A DNA stretch of 64,000 nucleotides, from NCBI GenBank assembly GCA_034359265.1, contig CP136895.1:40752001-40816000 (forward strand), in the 5' to 3' direction. Of this stretch, positions 22,681-34,419 are shown in pieces. The position numbers and the translations under genes are program-made. The stretch's first letter is position 1; each line of letters starts with the position of its first letter. Origin of the DNA: Canna indica (Eukaryota; Streptophyta; Magnoliopsida; Zingiberales; Cannaceae). The notes beneath the pieces were generated by a model. That model saw only the letters and a program-made list of their open reading frames with translations. It had not been told where the DNA came from and made no database searches.

Positions 22681-23543
22681 ATCATAAATGATCAAGACCA
22701 AAAGTCCACCATAAATAATCAAGTCCAAAAGTCACCATAAATGATCAAATCCAAAAGTCACAATGACAATATAGGTCTCTAAGGGAACTTCTGTTGAGGG
22801 CAGTTAAATAGGAAGTTGCAACTACTACTAGAAGCAAAATAAGAACTAAAATAAAAATCACACACAAACACAAAAGTTTGTATACGCAGCTCAATGACAA
22901 AACCAGTCACCTAATCTATGGGGCACTAACCGAACAGATGTTCAATCTACTCTCTATAAGTACAATATAAGTCATCTGAATTTTACACCCGAAATCCGAC
23001 TACTAGTACTACAGTGATTAGAAATAATAAAAATACTATTTACTATTACAAGTAAATATCAGCTTGCCTCTTTATGACATCCCAACCATAGAGTTCCGTC
23101 CTCCACACAGCCATGTGTTGTAGCGAGTTATCTGCCCGAAACCAAACTTCTCTTGGAGATAAGAAATGTAGATTGTTGTCTTTTTGCACTCAGCAGCCTA
23201 TACTCCACAAGACATAGTCATTACTCCACAAGAGAAACTCCTAAATCCATGATGATCACTAACTCCACAAATAAATGACCAAGTCCATAAATTTCATGAT
23301 GACTATAACTCTACCAAAGTGAACGATCAATGCCATAAAGTAGTAACTTCATGATGGTCGAAACTCCATTAAGCATCATAAAAGACCATGTCCAAAAGTC
23401 ACCATAAATGATCAATCAAGATTAACTCCACCATAAATATATAAATAATATCCCGACGATATACATTATATATATAACCTCAGCATCATTCAAGCAACAT
23501 CGCAGTAGTGTAAACTTCACTGCAGCAAGAGCAATTGAGACTA

Positions 23544-23615
23544 GGACACTTGCATATCCATATCTTCTCTTTCCTCATAGGACACTTGCATATCCATATC
23601 TTCTCTTTCCTCATA
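23544..23615. repeat. Perfect 36-bp tandem duplication
   Basis: Two identical 36-bp copies starting ggacacttgcatatccatat, at 23544-23579 and 23580-23615, within LTR-family sequence. Perfect identity amid diverged surroundings points to a recent duplication. Confidence 0.9.
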
Positions 23616-24128
23616 AATAGAGAAGGTCAACCAACTTTCATAAATGTCACTTAACAAAGAATCTTAACTTCAGCAGTTTTAAACTCAAAAGACAACAATA
23701 ACACTTAATATTTCAACCATAAAAGCTTCATGAAAAACTGCTGCCAACTCTGCTTTTAGAAACTGCCAGCCCATTAATGAAGACCACTTCATTTCTTCGA
23801 TAATTGACTTTGGTCATAAAGGCTTTAAGATAACCGCCAATCCATCAATGAATACTACTTCATTTCTTTCATAGGCAATAAACAAGTAATTAAAGATGAT
23901 TTTAAAAATATCTGAGATATAAAATAGAATCATCATTAATACTAGAAACCAAAGGTTATCATTTGCGCAACATCCCCATCCAGAAAACCATATACTGCAG
24001 GAGCAGTTAAAACTGTCCTCACACAGTTGTAACAACCTTCAACATAAGCAGAACTCCTTACTCTATAGAAGACCACTCTGATAGCAGTCTTAACTCCTCT
24101 CAATATCTTGCAACGCAATGTTCGTACA

Positions 24129-26179
24129 TGTCATGCCCCAACTCAGGGTTGCGTGATCGGCCAGGGTCTATGTCATACCCTAAAGCCTACCACATACACT
24201 GGATAACAAGATACCGAAAATATGCGAATAAAAACAACGATGCAACTTTTTTTTAATTTTAAAAGAAGGTTAAAAAATTTTAAAAGGGTTGCAAAACAAA
24301 CCAACTATAAAGTAAAACAGGTCGAGTTAAAGTCGAATACATATTTTTCGAATTAACAACTCCGAGTGTATATAAAGAAAACAATCCTAGACATCACGAC
24401 TACGACTACTGGACATTGCTACGAGATCTATGCCACTGCCTGCCCTCCAGATGCACCTTGACTCCAAGCCTCACCTCACTGGTCGAGCTTTGCAAAAACA
24501 AGAGAAATAAACCATGAGTCCACATGGGACTCAGTGAGCGGTTCTTCCGAACCTCCACATAAATCCACAATAACCATATGTATATAAGTCAAAAAAATAT
24601 AAAGTTAGAGATCTAATCTAGTCAAGATATAACAACCGACCCAAGGGCCGTCCTGTATAGACCATACAGTCATATAACCAACCATAATGGCCCAACTAAG
24701 CAAAATGGCACTCGGCCACTAGGGCCTGCTCAAGAACTAATGGCTCGGCTCTAACCGACATTACTATACGATGATAGTAATACTCCGGTCGCCTGACCTA
24801 CATAACACAAAAGAAAATCAGAGCAAACACGAGGCCATCGACTAGGATGGTTTGCTAGTCTCCGGACACCTACCGGGTTAGGGATAGCTAATCCCACCCA
24901 ACTGAGGTCTAACACCTAGCGGGCCCGCTGCTGCAATCTCAAGATCCAAATCACTGGCCGAGTCGAGCATTAGTCACTCCGACTATCCATGCTACTTAGC
25001 TGACCATCATAATCACATTACACAAGCAAAGTGTTCTAAAGTTTCTTATTAAAAAATCCAGGGCATTCACCCGTGCTTGGCCCTTTTATTTCGAGCCTTA
25101 CAAATCGCACACTATTGCTCACTGGTTGTTTCCTAGGTGTGAGACCTAGCTTGTTTACATTCGAGTTTTTCTAAATAATAAGCATCCTACAGTTTCCTAA
25201 TAGTCATCTAGGGTCATATGCCACATTTCAAGTGTGAACTACATGTCATAAGTGTAGAATGTCCGAATACATACATGTCACAACCCATAAGTTATAAGGA
25301 AATCAACCTACAGCTACTACCATGAACAACCGCATGATTGCAACAATAAAGTAATTAAATTCTGCATTAAATTAATAAATTCCAGCAAGGTAACATTTAA
25401 TCTATCAAGGTAATTTCAATACTAGTATTGGTAATTTGATGAAGGAAATTTTACGAATCATATACCATACATGATCTCAGCCATATATGCGCATTCAAGA
25501 GGATATCCATCCAAAAATTTAAATCTTATCTACTAGCATCAACAATCTATTCATCAACCGTTAAACCAACAATTTCAATCGATGAACATATTTCCCCAGA
25601 GATGAAATCAACACATTGGATCAAATCCACCCTCCTCTTCACTCAACCGAACCCTAAACAAGGGCAACTTGTTCGGCCGAACCTTCTTGAAGGGGAAAGG
25701 AAGGAAAATTTAACCATGAAATCATAAGATCTAATTTAACAAGTTGTCTACACATGAAAAAGGATCGATCCAAGGGGTTTAAACCACTCGAGGGATTTGG
25801 GGAAAATTTTGGCATGACCTTTCCCCTTTTCCCCTCAATTGGTCGGCCCCTAAAATCAAGAAAACGATGCGAAAACATTCATCGCACGATACAATTTTCA
25901 TAAGGAAACCATAAATCTCGAGAAACTTCAGATCCACAAGGTTCGACGCGAGAAAAACAAGGTTTCATCACCTCTAATGGTCGGCCACACGCGTACCCTA
26001 CCGAACTAAGTCCGACCACTCACCTTGATAAAAAAGGTAGACAATCAAGGTGATGACGACTCCGATCTCCAACGACGACACCAATTTCTCGCGCCACCAC
26101 TCGGAATCCCCTTCTCTCCCTTCACCTCGGGTTGTATGCGGCTCACCTTCTTGAGCTGTACGGCGGCTGAGGTGATGGG

Positions 26180-26250
<71 letters not shown>

Positions 26251-26530
26251 TATATAGACTAGAAAGCCCTTCGTCACTTAAGCCCCTACTCGACTCAATC
26301 CAAGTCCGATTCGAGTCCCGATTAAATCCACATACACGATTTGAACTCGACTCATACTAAGGCATCTTATGTTTAAAAAAAGAAGGAACATTTAACTAAT
26401 AAAATTTCATAAGGCTTAAGTTATACCTTCTACTCGCGGTGATTTCACGACTCGGCCCGACTAACTTCCGATCCGGTACACTGTACCAAAAATAAAAAAA
26501 AAATTATATTGGGAAACCTCGGGTCTTACA
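24129..26530 (-). repeat. 3' LTR of Gypsy A
   Basis: 2402 bp; minus strand TGTAAGACCCGAGG...GGGGCATGACA. It holds a long (TA)n run at 26180-26256. Compared with the other LTR it has a region of near identity (about 24870-25520) flanked by clearly more diverged ends. Confidence 0.92.
26180..26256. repeat. (TA)n microsatellite
   Basis: About 38 TA dinucleotides with one C interruption at 26245. The corresponding place in the other LTR (about 33606-33621) has only about eight, so the array grew after insertion. The Tyr-Ile repeat frame across it is not a gene. Confidence 0.95.
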
Positions 26531-26548
26531 ACCTTCCCCCCTTAAGGG
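26531..26548 (-). promoter_or_regulatory. Polypurine tract of Gypsy A
   Basis: Minus strand: cccttaaggggggaaggt directly upstream of the LTR start TGTAAG. The same tract occurs in Gypsy B at 48361-48377. Confidence 0.85.
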
Positions 26549-27880
26549 AAATTCGTCCTCGAATTTCGTTGAATTATAAGGACTTAGCGGTTCTTCAAAT
26601 AATGAAGAGTACCGCTCTCTCATGTCTCGCTCTACCTCCAAAGTGGCTTCTTGCCCGGAGTGGTGCTCCCATCTAACTTTCACCAGAGGGATTTTTTTGG
26701 ACCTCAGCTTTCTAATTTGGTGGTCAAGGATCTCCACCGGCCTTTCCTCGAATGAGACAACCAAATCTACATCAATAGTAGAAGATTCGATCATGTGCGA
26801 GTGTACCCTACTCATGCTAGGAGGTAAGGCCAGCTCATAAACTACGACACCCCTCCGCCGGAGGACGGGAAAAGGCCCAACAAACCTGGGGCTCAGCTTT
26901 CCTTTCATCCCAAACCGAACTACCCCCTTCATGGGGGAGAACTTCAGAAACACCAGGTCGCCTTCTGCAAACTCCAGCTCTCTGCCCTTCTTGTCAGCAT
27001 ACATTTTCCAGCGACTCTCAGCAGCCAACAATCTTTCATTTTTAATTTTCACCTTCTCTACCACTTCCTCAATCAGATCAGGACCCACAATGAGTGATTC
27101 TCCGACCTCAAACCAGCCCACTGGAGACCTACACCGCCGCCCAAACAAGGCTTCGAAAGGAGCCATGCCAATGCTACTATGATAGCTATTGTTGTAAGCA
27201 AACTCAATCAATGGTAGGTATTTCCCCCAACCGCCGGCCATGTCCAGAATGCATGCCCTCAGCATATTTTCCAAGGTTTGGATGATCCTCTCTGACTGTC
27301 TGTCTGTCTGCGGATGGAAAGCTGTGCTGAAGTCCACCTAAGTACCCAAGGCTTCCTAAAAGGACTACCTGAACCAGGTTGTGAACTGAGTACCCCGATC
27401 TAATATAATCATCACTGGGCTACCATTATTCCATAATTCTGTCCAAGAATAGTCTGGTGTACTGTTCTGCAGAAAAAGTTGTCTTGACGGGAATGAAATG
27501 GGCGGTCTTTGTCAATCTGTTAACCACCACCCAGATAGAATCAAATTCACCTCTTGACTTAGGCAGCCCTGTCACTAGATCCATAGTGATCTTTTCCAAC
27601 TTCCACTCGGGAACATTGAGGTTTTGCAACAGCCCCGCGGGCTTCATGTGTTCGGCCTTCACTTATTGGCAGACCAAGCATTTGGATACGAATTCAGCAA
27701 CCTCCCTTTTCATGCCCTTCCGCCAGTAATGCTGCCTTAAGTCTCGATATATTTTGGTGGCTCCCGAATGCATCGTATAAGTGGAACAATGACCCAGCTC
27801 TAGAACTTGCCTACGCACCTCTGCCATATCAGGCACCACGATCCGGTCTCTAAATCTCAACACACCCTCTGAGTCCAACC
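26549..27880 (-). pseudogene. Gypsy A integrase and chromodomain-like tail
   Basis: Minus strand, in three frames. The zinc-binding module (27878-27663) ends [20 protein letters not shown] and KCLVCQ. The core follows with TMDLVTGLPKSRGEFDSIWV (first Asp), ILDRGTQFTT (second Asp, with Leu for the usual Ser before it) and HPQTDRQSERIIQTLENMLR (Glu). Stops lie at about 27330-27410. The C-terminal part (27337-26549) has MAPFEALFGRRCRSPVGWF, ELEFAEGDLVFLKF and the chromodomain-type end PLVKVRWEHHSGQEATLEVE, with Leu for the conserved Trp. A deletion removed the VFHVSMLRRYV segment (reads SRVHSHMIE). Integrase would insert element cDNA; this copy is broken. Confidence 0.9.
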
Positions 27881-28438
27881 TGAACCCATTCTCTGCATCG
27901 CCTCTCTACACTAAGTCCTTTGTCAGGGCACAGAAGGCATCCTCCCCCTGCGCGGTACGCAACATATCCACCAGTGTGTACCCGCAGGTGCGCCACTAGG
28001 GCACCCGACGTTGACACTGCTAGAACTGCTCCCCCATCCAAGCATAGTGACAAGTCTCGCGCTAGCGGCCTCCTCCCGACTGCCAAATGGGCCAGGCTAC
28101 CCATGGACTTCCTGCTCAGTGCGTCTACCACCACATTGGCCTTCCCAAGGTGATACAAGATGGTATAATCATAATCTTTCAGAAGTTCGAGCCATCTTCT
28201 TTGCCTTAAATTGAGCTCCTTTTGGGTGAGCAAGTACTAGAGGCTTTTGTGGTCGGTATAAATCTCACAAGCCTCACCGTACAAGTAGTGGCAGCATAGC
28301 TTCAGAGAAAATACTACCGCCGCTAGTTCCAAATCTTGTGCTGGGTAATTCTTTTCATGCACTTTCAACTTACGAGACGCATAGGCGATCACCCTGCCAT
28401 ACTACATCAGAACACAGCCCATGCCAACCCGAGAGGAG
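27881..28438 (-). pseudogene. Gypsy A RNase H remnant
   Basis: Minus strand: [67 protein letters not shown] and [14 protein letters not shown]. These give the catalytic Asp, Glu and Asp blocks of Gypsy RNase H, with two internal stops. A short deletion and frameshift joins it to the end of the reverse transcriptase (KWDRKSEET then [10 protein letters not shown] in another frame). Confidence 0.85.
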
Positions 28439-29371
28439 TCACTGTATACCATAAATCCCCCCGAGTCTGAAGGTACGACCAGAATTGGTCTCCTCACTCT
28501 TCCTGTCCCACTTAAATTTGACCTTCTTCTGGGTTAACCGAGTTAGAGGAGCTGCAATTTTTGAGAAATTTTCTACAAACTTTCTATAATACCCGGCTAA
28601 CCCTAAGAAACTGCAGACTTCGGTCACACTGATTGGCCGCTTCCAGTCCTTTACCGCCTCTATTTTGGTGGGGTCCACACTGATTCTTTCCTTAGACACT
28701 ATATGACCTAGGAATCCCACACTTTCTAGCCAAAACTCACACTTGGTGAATTTGGCGTACAACTGATGTTTTCTGAGGGTTTCCAGCACCATTTTCAAAA
28801 ATTCGGAGTGCTCCTCCTTGCTCTTGAAATACACTAGGATGTCGTCAATAAAGACGATCAAAAATTTGTCCAAGTATTCTTTGAATACTCTGTTCATGAG
28901 GTCCATAAAGGCCACAGGTGCGTTAGTCAATCCAAACGACATCACCAGGAATTCATAATGGTCGTAGCGAGTCCTGAAGGTAGTCTTGGGTAAGTCACGA
29001 TCTCGGATTCTCAGCTGATGATATCCAGACCTCAAATCAATCTTCGAGAACCACTGTGCCCCCTGCAACTGGTCGAACAAGTCATCGATTCTAGGCAGCG
29101 GGTAACGATTTTTGATTGTCACCTTATTGAGCTGCCTATAGTCGATGCACATGCGCATGGATCTGTCCTTTTTCTTCACAAATAGGACTGGAGCACCCCA
29201 CGGGGACACACTTGGGCGAATGAAGCCCAAGTGCAGCAACTCCTGCAACTGGGCCTTTAACTCTCGAAGTTCGGCCGACGCCATCATATAAGGTGGGATG
29301 GAGATCGGTGCTGCCCCGGGCTGCAATTCAATGCAAAATTCGATTTCTCTTCTAGGCGGCAATCCTGGCAA
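28439..29371 (-). pseudogene. Gypsy A reverse transcriptase
   Basis: An open frame of about 310 codons, the longest in the element. Landmarks in order: [88 protein letters not shown], the catalytic VFIDDILVY, and [20 protein letters not shown]. The domain itself looks complete, including both aspartates of the DD motif. The last 20 or so codons are off-frame after a small deletion. Confidence 0.92.
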
Positions 29372-29442
29372 TTCCTCTGGGTTTTATTGGGGAACTCACA
29401 GATCACCGGAGTTCCACTAACCTCCTGAGTCGTTCCCCCCTT

Positions 29443-30234
29443 TTATTCGGCCACATATACGAAGGCCAGGAAGGACTGGCAGTCGCCCGATAGTAGTTTG
29501 CGAGCCTTAAGGGCTAAAATGATTCCCATGGGCTCACCCCTTCCATCTCCTTGGAAGGTGAACTGTGGCAACCCGGGCTTACTGAATGTGATGATTTTAG
29601 CCCGGCAATCTACTGACGCAAAGTGCTCCGCCAGCCAGTCCATGTTGAGTATGACCTCGAGTTCAAGCATTGGCAAGAGTGTCAATTCTGCTCTCAATGC
29701 ATGGCCGCAGATGATCACCTCGTAGTCCCGGAAGATTGATTCAACTATTATGGTATTGCCCATGGGCGTTGACACCACATATGGCACGTCAAGCAAGGAA
29801 GGTGCCATTGTAAACCCAGCAGCAAACTCGATAGACACAAATGAGTGCGTGGCATCCGGATCAAACAGAACATAAGCAACAGATGAATTTACTAAAATAG
29901 TACCTGTTACCACTGCCTTAGATGGCTTTGCCCCATCACAGTTCATAGTGAACACCCTAGCAGACGGTCTTTCTGAATGGCTTGCCTGCGGCCCCCTGTT
30001 ATGCATCTGCCCTCTCTTAGCCACTGACCCTACTGACATAGGCGGCTTTCCTTTTGACTGCTCAGATTTTTGACCAACTCTCTCCGGATAGTCCTTCTTA
30101 AAGTGCCCGACTTGATCGCATTTATAGCGAGCATCCGTGCGGCCAAGACAAACCCCCCAGTGCTTCTGACTGCAACGACCACACTGTGGCACATCAAACT
30201 TCTGAGAAGCACCTCCTGACCTTGTCGGCCTCAC
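29443..30234 (-). pseudogene. Gypsy A gag zinc knuckle and aspartic protease
   Basis: The minus-strand frame contains a degenerate zinc knuckle (RYKCDQVGHFKKDYP), where the first and last Cys of CCHC are lost, then the protease region with VLFDPDATHSFVS and LPMLELEVILNMDWLAEH. The catalytic Asp is kept, but the usual D-(S/T)-G is D-P-D here. Gypsy B has the related D-P-S. The frame ends near the start of the reverse-transcriptase frame at a stop. Confidence 0.85.
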
Positions 30235-30872
30235 TGTTCTAGACCCTAGCTCCCACGGCCCCGGCTACCACTATGGCCTCGGCTCTACTGGTGGTCTGCA
30301 ATGGTCACTGCCCCCTCTGGATGCCACGATCGACTCCCAGATCCTTGCAGCCGAAATTTTTCACAGCCGCCTTAAATTCCTCCTAAGTGGGAGGCGACAG
30401 GCCTTTGCCGCCCTGCGAGCCCTCCAAGTGTGCAACAAGACCATTGCCGATCCTCTCATCTGTAGCCCAACCATACGGGCCGCTGCCTCCGATGAGCACC
30501 CCAGTTCCCCAGAAACTTAGTGACTTCCACCTGTCGGTTTGTTCCGGTGAGTTCTGGCATCTTCAGCGTTATGAAGTTTGCATAAGATGGGGTTCCTAGA
30601 ACCTTGTTCACTAGTGCCACTGTCTCGGCCACCTCCGGTACCACCGGAACTACAGGTACGGGTTTCGGCGGCGGCTGCTACTGCATTTAATGTCTCAGCT
30701 CTTGCTCCCTAAGGAGCGCCTCTGTTAATTGAGCCACCTGAGCCTGTAGTTGAGCAACCACATAATCTTGCCCCTATTCCTCGGACTGCTCCCTGTCACT
30801 ACCCCAGGCCTGGCCCCGGCGTTTTGTCGAATTACTGCCACTGCCGCTCAGTGCAGCATTATGAGCCTCCAT
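30235..30872 (-). pseudogene. Gypsy A gag N-terminus with internal deletion
   Basis: Start codon at 30872-30870 (minus): MEAHNAALSGSGSNSTKR. Gypsy B begins the same way at 43621. Then QLQAQVAQLTEALLREQEL (coiled-coil type), APSYANFITLKMPELTG-like sequence, and WQVEVTKFLGNW-type sequence, after which most of the capsid-like domain is missing up to the zinc knuckle. Multiple frames and stops. Confidence 0.75.
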
Positions 30873-31073
30873 CACACTAACAAAAAGAAAACAAACAATT
30901 CTCCTGTCAACATAAATAATTATTCAACAATTTTTTAAAAAAATTACTAACCGCATAGTGCGCTGAGTGCAATCATGGTTGCCATATCTCGTAGCATACC
31001 TATACCGTATGTCAACACGCTCGCAAATGTCTCATACGGTACCCAACTCCTAGTCGTAGTCAACACCTAACCA

Positions 31074-31092
31074 AAAGCTCTAATACCAACTT
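31074..31092 (-). promoter_or_regulatory. Primer binding site of Gypsy A
   Basis: On the minus strand, ttggtattagagct begins a few bases after the 5' LTR end. It matches the 3' end complement of initiator-Met tRNA (TGGTATCAGAGC) with one change. Confidence 0.85.
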
Positions 31093-33902
31093 TGTCACGC
31101 CCCAACTCAGTGTCGCGTGACTGGCCAGGGTCTATGTCCTATACTAAAGCCTACCAACACTGGATAACAAGATACCGAAAACATGCGAATAAAAACAACG
31201 ATGCCGCTTTTATTTAATTTTAAAAGAAGGTTCAACAATTTTGAAAAGGTTGAAAAACAAACCAACTATAAAGTAAAATAACTAGAGTTAAAGTCGAATA
31301 CATGTTTTTCAAATTAACAACTCCCAGTATATATAAAGAAAACAATCCTAGACATCACTACTAGGGGTGTAATCGAGCCGAGCCGAGCCAAGCCGAGCTT
31401 GGCTTGGCTCGATCTCGGCTCGTTTGGAAAATAACGAGCTCGAGCTCGAGCTCGGCTCGAGCTCGATCGAGCCTTGGTCTGTTGTCTCAAGTTCGGCTCG
31501 AGCTACATTCAAGCCACTCGAGCTCGGCTCGGCTCGACTCGGGAAAAAAATCAAGCCGCACGAGCCGAGCTCGTTTGCAAGCTCGATCGAGCTCGAGCTC
31601 AACTAAGCTCGGGTTCTTTTTAGAGGGTAACGGGTTCATAAAATTTAAAAATCAAACCCGGTATATAATATATATAGAAGGCTCGATTAGGCTCGCGAGC
31701 CGCTCGAGCCGAGTATAGGTTAGCTCAAACTCGGCTCGCTCGCATGTCTGGCTCGGCTCGGCTCAGCTCGAGCTCGATAAGTTCGAGTCGAGTTCGAGTT
31801 TTTACCGAATCAATCTCGAGTAGCTCGCGAGCGGCTTGGCTCGCTTACACCCCTAATCACGACTACGACTACTGGATGCTGCTACGAGATCTACGTCACT
31901 GCCTACCCTCCAGCTGCACCATGACTCCAAGCCTCACCTCACTGGTCGAGCTCTGCCAAAATAAGAGAAATAAATCGTGAGTCCACATGGGACTCAGTGA
32001 GCGGTTCTTTCGAACCTCCACATTAATCCTCAATAATCACGTGTATATAAATCAAAAAAATATAAAGTTAGCGATCTAATCTAGTCAAGATATGACAACC
32101 GGCCTAAGGGTCGTCCTGTATAGACCATACAGTCATATAACCAGCCATAACGGCCCAACTAAGCAGAATAGCACCCGGCCACTAGGGCCTGCTCAAGAAC
32201 TAATGGCTCGGCTCTAACCGGCCTTACCACACAATAACAATAATACTCCGGCCGAACGGCCTACATAACACATAAGAAAATCAGAGCAAACATCGGGTCG
32301 TCGACTAGGATGGTCTGCTAGTCTCCGGACACCTACCGGGTTAGGGATAGCTAATCCCACCCAACTGAGGTCTAACATCTAGCGGGCCCGCTGCTGCAAT
32401 CTCAAGATCCAAATCACTGGCCGAGTCGAGCATTAGTCACTCCGACTATCCATGCTGCTTAGCTGACCATCATAATCACATTACACAAGCAAAGTGTTCT
32501 AAAGTTTCTTATTAAAAAATCCAGGGCATTCACCCGTGCTTGGCCCTTTTATTTCGAGCCTTACAAATCGCACACTATTGCTCACTGGTTGTTTCCTAGG
32601 TGTGAGACCTAGCTTGTTTACATTCGAGTTTTTCTAAATAATAAGCATCCTACAGTTTCCTAATAGTCATCTAGGGTCATATGCCACATTTCAAGTGTGA
32701 ACTACATGTCATAAGTGTAGAATGTCCGAATACATACATGTCACAACCCATAAGTTATAAGGAAATCAACCTACAGCTACTACCATGAACAACCGCATGA
32801 TTGCAACAATAAAGTAATTAAATTCTGCATTAAATTAATAAATTCCAGCAAGGTAACATTTAATCTATCAAGGTAATTTCAATACTAGCATTGGTAATTT
32901 GATGAAGGAAATTTTACGAATCATATACCATACATGATCTCAGCCATATATGCGCATTCAAGAGGATATCCATCTAAAAATTTGAATCTTATCTACTAGC
33001 ATCAACAATCTATTCATCAACCGTTAAATCAACAATTTCAATCGACGAACATATTTTCCCAGAGATGAAATCAACACATTGGATCAAATCCACCCTACTC
33101 TCCACTCGGCCAAACCCTAAACAACGGTAACATGTTCGGCCGAACCTTCTTGAAGGGGAAAGGAAGAAAAATTTAACCATGAAAAGGGATCGATCCAAAG
33201 GGTTTAAACCACTCGAGGGATTTGGAGAAAATTTCAGCATGACCTTTCCCCTTTTCCCATCAATTGGTCGGCCGCTAAAATCAAGAAAACGATACGGAAA
33301 CATTCATCGCACGATACAATTTGCATAAGGAAACCATAAATCTCAAGAAACTTCAGATTCACAATGTTTGACGCGAGAAAAACAAGGTTTCATCACCTCT
33401 AAGGGTCGGCCACACGCCTACCCTATCGAACTAAGTCCGACCACTCACCTTGATCAAAAAGGAAGACGATCTAGGTGACGACGACTCCGATCTCCAGCGA
33501 CGACACCAATTTCACGCACCACCACTCGGAATCCCCTTCTCTCCCTTCACCTCGGGCTGTGTGCGGCTCACCTTCCTGAGCCGTACGGAGACTAAGGTGA
33601 GGGGTTATATATATATATAATTATTTTTTGACAAAAAAGCCCTTCGTCACTTAAGCCCCTACTCGACTCAATCCAAGTCCGATCTGAGCCCCAATTAAAT
33701 CCACATACACGATTTGAACGTGACTCATACTAAGGCATCTTATGTTTAAAAAAAGAATGAACATTTAACTAATAAAATTTCATAAGGCTTAAATTATACC
33801 TTTCTACTCGCTGCGATTACACGACTCGACCCGACTAACTCCCGATCCGGTGCATTTTACCAAAAATAAAAAAAATTATATTAGGAAACCTCGGGTCTTA
33901 CA
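31093..33902 (-). repeat. 5' LTR of Gypsy A (contains a MITE)
   Basis: 2810 bp, including a 494-bp MITE and its 8-bp duplication. Ends TGTAAGACC...GGGGCGTGACA on the minus strand. Relative to the other LTR it lacks about 40 bp near 33180 (between two catgaaa copies) and most of the TA run. Confidence 0.92.
31362..31855. mobile_element. hAT-like MITE with GAGCTCG-rich core
   Basis: Inverted ends TAGGGGTGTAATCGAGCC and the reverse complement of ggctcgcttacacccccta (one fewer C). An 8-bp target duplication, atcactac at 31354-31361 and atcacgac at 31856-31863, has one mismatch. The other LTR of Gypsy A has the empty site (acatcacgactacgac near 24393). The core is built from GCTCG/CGAGC words and can fold extensively. 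Ser/Arg-rich frames over it on both strands are composition artefacts. Confidence 0.88.
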
Positions 33903-33907
33903 GTACA

Positions 33908-34419
33908 TCAAGAGTTGCAGATCAGATCAACAGTCATCGATTGAAAAACAAATAGACAACGTATAACTCCTAAAGATCATAAAGATCTAGGAGTAACACC
34001 CTGAAATTATTTAAAGCAGATATTCCAGCAAAAAAGTAATTAATGAAATATCTCTGATTAAAATATCTCAGAGACAACAAAGAGAATCATCATTAATAAA
34101 GCAGACCAAGAGTCATTATCTCTGTCGGAGACCAAAAGTCATCTTTCTGCGCTGCATCTTTGACAAGAAAACCATAGGTTGCTGGAGTAGTTGAGACTGT
34201 CTTCAATATATGCAGAGTTCCTCATAGTTAAGATAGAGATCATGCTGGAATACTTTTGCTTAAGCAACCACAAAGAAAGTAATAGTTAAACAACATATTG
34301 TAACCTGTAAGTATAAACTGAGATCTTCAACATAAACTCTACAACGGTTGCAACTGACATACAATTGAGAACTTCAGTATAAACTTCATAGTAGTTGCAA
34401 CTATCATACAACTAAAAAC
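33908..34419 (-). repeat. Copia LTR-family sequence, continuation after Gypsy A
   Basis: Continues the sequence split by Gypsy A. Recurrent words such as gttgcaact and aacttca link it to 23470-24128 and 50926-51174. No coding sequence. Exact family boundaries are unclear. Confidence 0.5.

Larger units (their letters stand above)
22228..24128 (-). repeat. Copia LTR-family sequence (same family as 56568-57199), rearranged
   Basis: 22228-22770 matches 56626-56990 (gcattggagtggataggagt and following), with extra tandem units. 22780-23190 looks like part of another Copia LTR (tttgtatacgcagctcaatg). From 23195 the first family resumes (cctatactccacaagacata) and runs to about 23530. Gypsy A is inserted at 24129, and related text continues at 33908. 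Ends and order are not canonical, so I treat this as a composite of LTR fragments. The strand follows the relative at 56568-57199. Confidence 0.6.
24129..33902 (-). mobile_element. Gypsy A: full-length Tekay/Del-like chromovirus, minus strand, inactive
   Basis: A complete structure: 5-bp target duplication gtaca (24124-24128 and 33903-33907), LTRs at both ends, a Met-tRNA primer site beside the right LTR, a polypurine tract beside the left LTR, and gag-PR-RT-RH-IN-chromodomain remnants in between on the minus strand. Stops, frameshifts and a gag deletion make it non-autonomous. One LTR carries a later hAT-like MITE. It interrupts Copia LTR-family sequence. Confidence 0.93.

Noticed and set aside
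22344..22685. 113-codon minus-strand frame with a 17-residue repeat (membrane-protein look)
   Set aside because: The repeat unit is 51 bp, divisible by three, so a tandem DNA array stays open by arithmetic. It lies in LTR-family sequence, and the related LTR has only two units.
26025..26360. 111-codon plus-strand frame with Tyr-Ile repeats
   Set aside because: Translation of the (TA)n run inside an LTR of Gypsy A.
26622..30599. Plus-strand frames of 60-90 codons across Gypsy A
   Set aside because: Antisense shadows of the minus-strand polymerase.
31348..31718. Ser/Arg-rich and Leu/Glu-rich frames on both strands
   Set aside because: Caused by GAGCTCG-type word repeats of the MITE; open on both strands and confined to it.
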